From Ixodes scapularis (lineage: Eukaryota > Arthropoda > Arachnida > Ixodida > Ixodidae): DNA of 64,000 bases. The translations under genes and the position numbers were made by a program. The notes beneath the pieces are model-generated. The model made no database searches and was not told where the DNA came from. It saw only the letters and a program-made list of their open reading frames with translations. The DNA is taken from assembly GCF_016920785.2 (NCBI RefSeq), contig NW_024609948.1, positions 1,852,362 to 1,916,361 of the forward strand. Direction: 5' to 3'. Below are positions 61,101 through 64,000 of this stretch, in pieces; positions within the stretch are counted from its first letter, which is position 1, and the number at the start of each line of letters is the position of its first letter.

Positions 61101-61560
61101 CGCCTACAATACGGCGGTTCAAGAGACCACTGGATTCACCCCTTTCCAGCTGGTACATGGTCGGAAGGTAACGACCATGCTGGACGCCATGCTGCCCCAT
61201 GAGCCATCTGACAACGAGAGCGACGACGCCCAGGCGGTTGCTCAACGCGCCGAAGAAGTTCGCCAGCCCGCCCGACTCCTAATTCAAGACCAGCAACGCG
61301 TCGACGCCGGCCGCTACAACCTTCGTCGCAGGGACGTCCACTTCCAGACCGGAGATAGGGTGTGGGTATGGACGCCCATCCGTCGCCGCGGCCTCAGTGA
61401 GAAATTGCTGAAACGATACTTTGGACCCTACAAAGTGCTTCGTCGACTCGGGGATCTGAACTACGAGGTGATGCCCGACGGAACACGAACATCGTCACGC
61501 CGCCCACCACGACCTGAGGTCGTCCACGTCGTGCGCCTGAAGCCGTACTACGCTCGATAG
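58126..61560 (+). CDS. Gypsy pol (protease, RT, RNase H, integrase)
   Basis: About 1144 codons in another frame than gag; the open stretch has a GTG at its start and no early ATG, so expression by frameshift or reinitiation is likely. Protease LVDTGADYSVLSG, RT F-C-V-D-Y-R-Q-L-N and YLDDVVVFS, RNase H HTDASNAGLGA, integrase H-x-H-x-C-x2-C (TSGHLGYSR...CHECQRRKK), D-L-L-G-P-F-P and LITDRGSSF are all present, then a basic C-terminal V-H-V-V-R-L-K-P-Y-Y. No stops interrupt it. Confidence 0.95.
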   Translation: MSNNLNVVIDGHDASALVDTGADYSVLSGRLSRRLRKVMTPWEGPQIRTAGGHLITPVGRCTARVEIHGETCPVKFVVLQDCSRDVILGMDFLCEYGAVIDLGTNRLTLRKPAPPAEEPEATSPTVRVLANHVNLPPRSSVFVLVGIDEASCGEVLLEGSLQLLLGRGIGVARGVAELQDGRTVALVTNFRNETQHLTKGAAVGHVEKLRNPAEITAITDESSPPQQDSTSPAQLDIDPKLPDPERRQLVNLLAEYRDCFATSSKVRQTAVAKHRIVTEDDARPVHRSPYRVSAKEREVIHQQVQEMLNDDIIQPSSSPWASPVVLVKKKDGTLRFCVDYRQLNTVTKKDVYPLPRIDDTLDRLRHSRYFSSMDLKSGYWQIEVDERDREKTAFVTPDGLYEFKVMPFGLCTAPATFQRVMDTVLAGLKWQSCLVYLDDVVVFSADFDEHLRRLRAVLQAIQTAGLTLKPSKCRFAYDELKFLGHVVSNEGVRPDPEKTRAVAAFPAPTDKKAVRRFLGLCAYYRRFVRDFARISAPLTNLTKDAKKFEWAEEQQQAFDELKRRLQTSPVLGHFDQDAETEIHTDASNAGLGAVLVQVQEGIERVIAYASRTLSKAEKNYSTTEKECLAVVWAITKFRPYLYGSPFRVVTDHHSLCWLAKLKDPSGRLARWSLRLQEFNMTVVYKSGRKHSDADCLSRAPVETPSGCSDDNDDECFLGAVNTDDMARRQRDDPELRALIEHLEGGRSTVPRVFSRVLPTFAIRQGVLYRENLGNNNTPWLLVIPSDLREEIFQACHDDPTSGHLGYSRTLARIREKYYWPKLPKTVHLYTRSCHECQRRKKPPTRPAGLLQPISPPTTPFQQIGMDLLGPFPPSTSGNRWIIVATDYLTRYAETKALPSGTAVEVAKFFIESIVLRHGAPEVLITDRGSSFMAQLTQEILRLSGTGHRRTTAYHPQTNGLTERLNKTIADMISMYVDVEHKTWDEVLPYVTFAYNTAVQETTGFTPFQLVHGRKVTTMLDAMLPHEPSDNESDDAQAVAQRAEEVRQPARLLIQDQQRVDAGRYNLRRRDVHFQTGDRVWVWTPIRRRGLSEKLLKRYFGPYKVLRRLGDLNYEVMPDGTRTSSRRPPRPEVVHVVRLKPYYAR

Positions 61561-61649
61561 GACTGTGGACCTTTTGTGCTCCAAAAGACTCTTTAGTTTA
61601 TCGTTCTTTTTTATTTTGATTTGTTTTACACTGCATCGGGGCGATGCAC

Positions 61650-61667
61650 TTTTAAAGGGGGGAGTAA
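61650..61667 (+). promoter_or_regulatory. polypurine tract
   Basis: TTTTAAAGGGGGGAGTAA directly before the right LTR; the run AAAGGGGGGAG is the likely plus-strand primer. Confidence 0.75.
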
Positions 61668-62054
61668 TGCCGCGCGCAAGGCTGAGAAAGCAACGCTCGG
61701 TCACGGTCCTCCAGAAAGTTCCCGTTTATTCATGTACCGCACGTAACTTCTATCATTTATCCCTGCTTTTGTTTTCTAGAAAGTGCGTGTTCATTCTCGC
61801 CCCGATCACGCGACGCTCGAACCGCTTTCGCCGAATCTTCGAGATAGCGGAGCACTCTAGATAAGAGGCCGCCCGCGACCTTGTCGAGTCAGTCTCGCCC
61901 CAGCGCTCGATTCTGCTGACACGCCGACTTCGACGCCCGCGACGCTCTGCTTTCTTCTGTTTCCTTCTTTATTTTTTTGGCACAAGTTCGCCACATTAAA
62001 CGTTTATTTCTTTCTGTTTATTTCCTGTTTTTTGTTTGGTCACCACCCGTGACA
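61668..62054 (+). repeat. right LTR
   Basis: 387 bp; one mismatch to the left LTR; followed by ATAC at 62055-62058. Confidence 0.95.
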
Positions 62055-62909
62055 ATACGACGGACTACACGTGATTATGTCGTTTTGTTCCACGTACGTG
62101 GTTTCGTCCACGCAATGGACTCTGTAGTGCGTGTGATTGAGAGGTATCATAGTATACGTCTGTTTGTCGTACACCAGCTTGTCAATGTTACAAAACGGCA
62201 CACAGTCTCGGATTGAAGGGGTGCGAGTCCACCCTCCACTCAGACATTGGACCGTGATATTGATGTTCTGCTCGAATGTCAAGTTTTCCGGGCATTTAAC
62301 GCTGTATACGGACAGCACGTCGGCCAGGGTGGGCGTGATGAGGCCGTAACGATAACAACTGACATCGCCTGGATACATCATCTCGTATCTCAGTTTTGGT
62401 GAAAAGGCACAAGCGTCGACTATGCCGGGTACCGTGACGGGAGTCGTCGGTGTTAACGTTACGTCGTATGCACTCGCTGCGTACATGGTCAAGGTGTTGT
62501 TATTAATGTCGGACTTGCACGCGAGCGTGATGCTCTGCACGGGGGAATCGTTGTACGCACAGAGCGCTTTTCCAGTGGTGGCGTTGTATTTGGAGAGAAC
62601 GAGGTACATATCGGACGCCATCTGGACAAAGTCTTGAAAATAGTTCATGGGAACGACGTACAGGCTACTGTTGTATACTGCGATTCCAGATTTTTCATCG
62701 CAACCTTGTCCGTTTTGAAATCTGGTGACATTGGTGACCTCCGCTGCATTGTTGTTCCAGTGCGTGTAACTTTGTCTACAACTTTTGTCGACACAGTTTG
62801 AAACATAGGGCGATGTCTTGCCAACGATGGGATTTAGCGGAGTTAGTCGTAGGGCGATAGTAGCAGTCGTCCACAATGAACAAACGAACGCGATGTAGAA
62901 AAGTCGCAT
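62055..62909 (-). pseudogene. N-terminal part of split viral membrane glycoprotein
   Basis: ATG 62909 (MRLFYIAFVCSLWTT) with a signal peptide of about 20 residues. The ectodomain has many N-linked sites and paired cysteines. Near its C-terminal end are two short cysteine modules (C-P-E-N-L-T...C-L-S-G-G-W...C-V-P-F-C, and H-C-V-D-E-T-T...C-S-P-S-Y) that resemble sushi/CCP repeats. The gene is interrupted at 62054/62055 by the Gypsy element; its remainder is at 55165-56206. The complete protein would be ~630 aa, type I. An attachment or fusion role is an inference from architecture alone. An open frame reaches upstream to 63173, but the signal peptide fixes the start. Confidence 0.85.
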
Positions 62910-62917
62910 CTTTTTTA

Positions 62918-63049
62918 TTACATATCGCGACGGTACTCGTACAAACGTTCGACCTGGTCCAACTCGTATATTAGAAACAAGAATACAATACCAAAAGCTA
63001 CGTGACCGACTATGTAGGCGAAGGTGCTCGAAAGATTGTTTAGATTCAC
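62918..63049 (-). CDS. possible small single-pass membrane protein without ATG
   Basis: A 43-codon stretch ending RRDM-TAA just before the glycoprotein ATG, with a strong membrane helix (A-Y-I-V-G-H-V-A-F-G-I-V-F-L-F-L-I-Y) and a charged tail. No ATG precedes it in frame before a TAG; the first candidate is GTG at 63049. It may be a decayed gene whose start was lost, a spliced exon, or chance. Confidence 0.3.
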   Translation of the reverse strand: MNLNNLSSTFAYIVGHVAFGIVFLFLIYELDQVERLYEYRRDM

Positions 63050-63142
63050 ACAAGAAAAGGAGCAGACTCGTTCGTACGTACATACCAACCGAAAAAACTA
63101 TCTCCAGGCGCGTGAATTGAAATAATCTGGGTATAAATAGAG

Positions 63143-63721
63143 ATGCGAGTTCTTTATAGCATCGACGACTCACCCATCGCGGTCAGCGTGCACCTATTGG
63201 CGTATTGGGCCGAGCAGATATTTAGAAATAATTTGTACGGCGCTCGCTTTCTAAAGGTGGAACGCGACGAAAAGAGCGGCCTGATCACTACCAAGCGCGT
63301 CGCCGCTACGGACGACAAGGCAGTCGCGGCGGCGGACAATTTTCGAGTGATACGAGAGACGGTCGAGGCGCAGATGAGCAACGTCGTCAAGATCGCGTAC
63401 GGCCACGACGGAAACCCTCAACTACTCGAGCGCGCCGAGACCGCATTGCGCCAGGCACTCGACGTATCCGTCGTGTCGCTCGGAGAAAGGACCTACACCA
63501 CCGAATCGGCCTTCCACTACCGAACCCGCTTTCTGCCCAACCAGATAGCTTTGAACCCTAGGATAGGCGCTCCGCTCTATTTCGGCGGAGACGACGAGCC
63601 GGTGTACGTGGCCAAGAGACTCGTATCGGACAAGTCGCTCTTCAAGGCCACGCAGTCTATGAGCACGGCCATCGGGCCCGTTATCTGGGAGTTTATACGA
63701 CTCGTGACGCTACACACTTAA
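63143..63721 (+). CDS. hypothetical protein, 192 aa
   Basis: ATG 63143 (MRVLYSIDDSPIAVSV), TAA 63719-63721. A TATAAAT at 63132-63138 lies only ~5 bases upstream of the ATG. It has mixed alpha/beta composition with A-P-L-Y-F-G-G-D-D-E-P-V-Y-V-A near residue 150, and no membrane helix or known motif. It is divergent from the glycoprotein and has intact coding. Confidence 0.65.
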   Translation: MRVLYSIDDSPIAVSVHLLAYWAEQIFRNNLYGARFLKVERDEKSGLITTKRVAATDDKAVAAADNFRVIRETVEAQMSNVVKIAYGHDGNPQLLERAETALRQALDVSVVSLGERTYTTESAFHYRTRFLPNQIALNPRIGAPLYFGGDDEPVYVAKRLVSDKSLFKATQSMSTAIGPVIWEFIRLVTLHT

Positions 63722-64000
63722 AATTTTTACACCCTTATGCGTGTAAATGGCTCGTCCTCTGGCTAACGCCTTTATTCGTGTAAGGGTGTTAGCCGCCGGA
63801 GGTGGTGAAAATCGTGTTAACTGCTAACACCCTAAAAACAATATGGCGGCCAGTATGCGACAGGCGATACGAGCCTGGCGAGCCGTACGCGGCTTCTCGC
63901 CGGAGCAAGAGCATACGGCTCGCACGCTCGTTTGTTGTCATCTGTAGGCGCAAAAAACTTTCCAAACATCTCTATGTCCAAGCGCCAACACCGCAAATAA
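63722..64000. other. non-coding end with inverted repeats
   Basis: No gene is supported beyond a 34-codon plus-strand frame (63843-63947, starting M-A-A-S-M-R-Q). GGGTGTTAGC (63784) pairs with GCTAACACCC (63823), giving a 10-bp stem around a 29-base loop. TTACAC..GTGTAA (63727-63746) forms another small stem, and the core TAACACCC/GGGTGTTA recurs three times. This might be a regulatory or origin-like region, a transposon end, or the edge of the viral insert. Confidence 0.5.

Larger units (their letters stand above)
56207..62054 (+). mobile_element. Ty3/Gypsy LTR retrotransposon, full length
   Basis: LTRs of 387 bp (56207-56593 and 61668-62054) start TG and end CA and differ at one base (GGAAGTG versus GAAAGTG near 56321 / 61782). 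The 4-bp target-site duplication is ATAC (56203-56206 and 62055-62058). Between them lie a tRNA-primer-site-like sequence, a gag frame and one long pol frame without stops, and a purine-rich tract before the right LTR. Low LTR divergence means a very recent insertion. The pol order protease-RT-RNase H-integrase assigns it to Gypsy. Confidence 0.97.

Noticed and set aside
63843..63947. 34-codon frame M-A-A-S-M-R-Q... as a real gene
   Set aside because: Too short, without a family match or promoter signal; noted only in the end-region entry.
1..64000. Assignment to herpesviruses, baculoviruses/nudiviruses or asfarviruses
   Set aside because: No family-defining capsid, portal, PIF or RNA polymerase gene was recognised. 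The D5-type primase-helicase points to nucleocytovirus-like replication, but that alone does not settle the lineage.
1..64000. tRNA or rRNA genes
   Set aside because: No cloverleaf or rRNA-like segment was noticed; the LINE leader has a weak GGTTCG-containing stem but lacks a matching A box.

Overview
The window looks like part of a large double-stranded DNA virus genome lying inside the chromosome of an arthropod, probably a chelicerate such as a tick. About 45 kb is densely packed, mostly intronless viral coding sequence. It includes a family-B DNA polymerase, a D5-type primase-helicase, an XPD/RAD3-type DEAH helicase, a histone-H4-like protein, a two-BIR protein, two nuclease-fold proteins, a large membrane glycoprotein and several very large helical proteins without a recognisable family. 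Genes overlap or sit within a few bases of each other, lie in same-strand blocks, and often end in TAA followed by AATAAA-like signals. The viral lineage cannot be fixed from this window. The AEP-D5-SF3 primase-helicase is nucleocytovirus-like, while the BIR protein and H4-like histone recall insect viruses, and no diagnostic capsid or PIF gene was recognised.

The host context comes from three retrotransposons. A 5.9-kb non-LTR element (I/Jockey type, with gag-like ORF1 and EN-RT-RNase H ORF2) inserted into a viral membrane-protein gene at 3113-14927. A second copy of the same family inserted into the RNase H domain of the first (8097-13987). A Ty3/Gypsy LTR element (56207-62054; its two 387-bp LTRs differ at one base) split the viral glycoprotein gene. 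All three have clean target-site duplications, and in every case the host reading frame is preserved across the insertion. The viral genes also carry stops, frameshifts and a truncating junction (DNA polymerase, primase-helicase, a three-paralogue family, an immediate-early-like gene, a KIS-type structural-looking gene). This pattern fits an endogenised, decaying but fairly recent viral copy.

Layout: 1-2390, helicase (minus), unknown gene (minus), histone-like gene (plus). 2420-15341, membrane-protein gene broken by nested LINEs. 15355-24198, two giant helical proteins. 24254-25099, BIR protein (minus). 25150-26456, repeat-rich upstream region with two TATA boxes and a probable 5'-leader intron. 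26457-30933, a regulatory-looking phospho/acidic protein with a minisatellite-coded domain. 31136-34798, six tightly overlapping minus-strand genes, including two PD-(D/E)XK-like proteins. 34835-38902, primase-helicase. 38904-45241, three tandem paralogues with a leftover of an extra duplication between two of them. 45348-48390, DNA polymerase cut off at its thumb region. 48388-53267, three minus-strand genes. 53312-55159, an LRR-like protein. 55165-62909, glycoprotein split by the Gypsy element. 63143-63721, an unknown gene. 63722-64000, largely non-coding with inverted repeats.

The identifiable viral genes form a DNA replication module (polymerase, primase-helicase, helicase, nucleases), a host-control module (BIR protein, H4-like histone, immediate-early-like gene) and an envelope/structural module (glycoprotein, membrane-anchored protein, giant helical proteins). 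All assignments rest on reading motifs by eye; no database search was possible.
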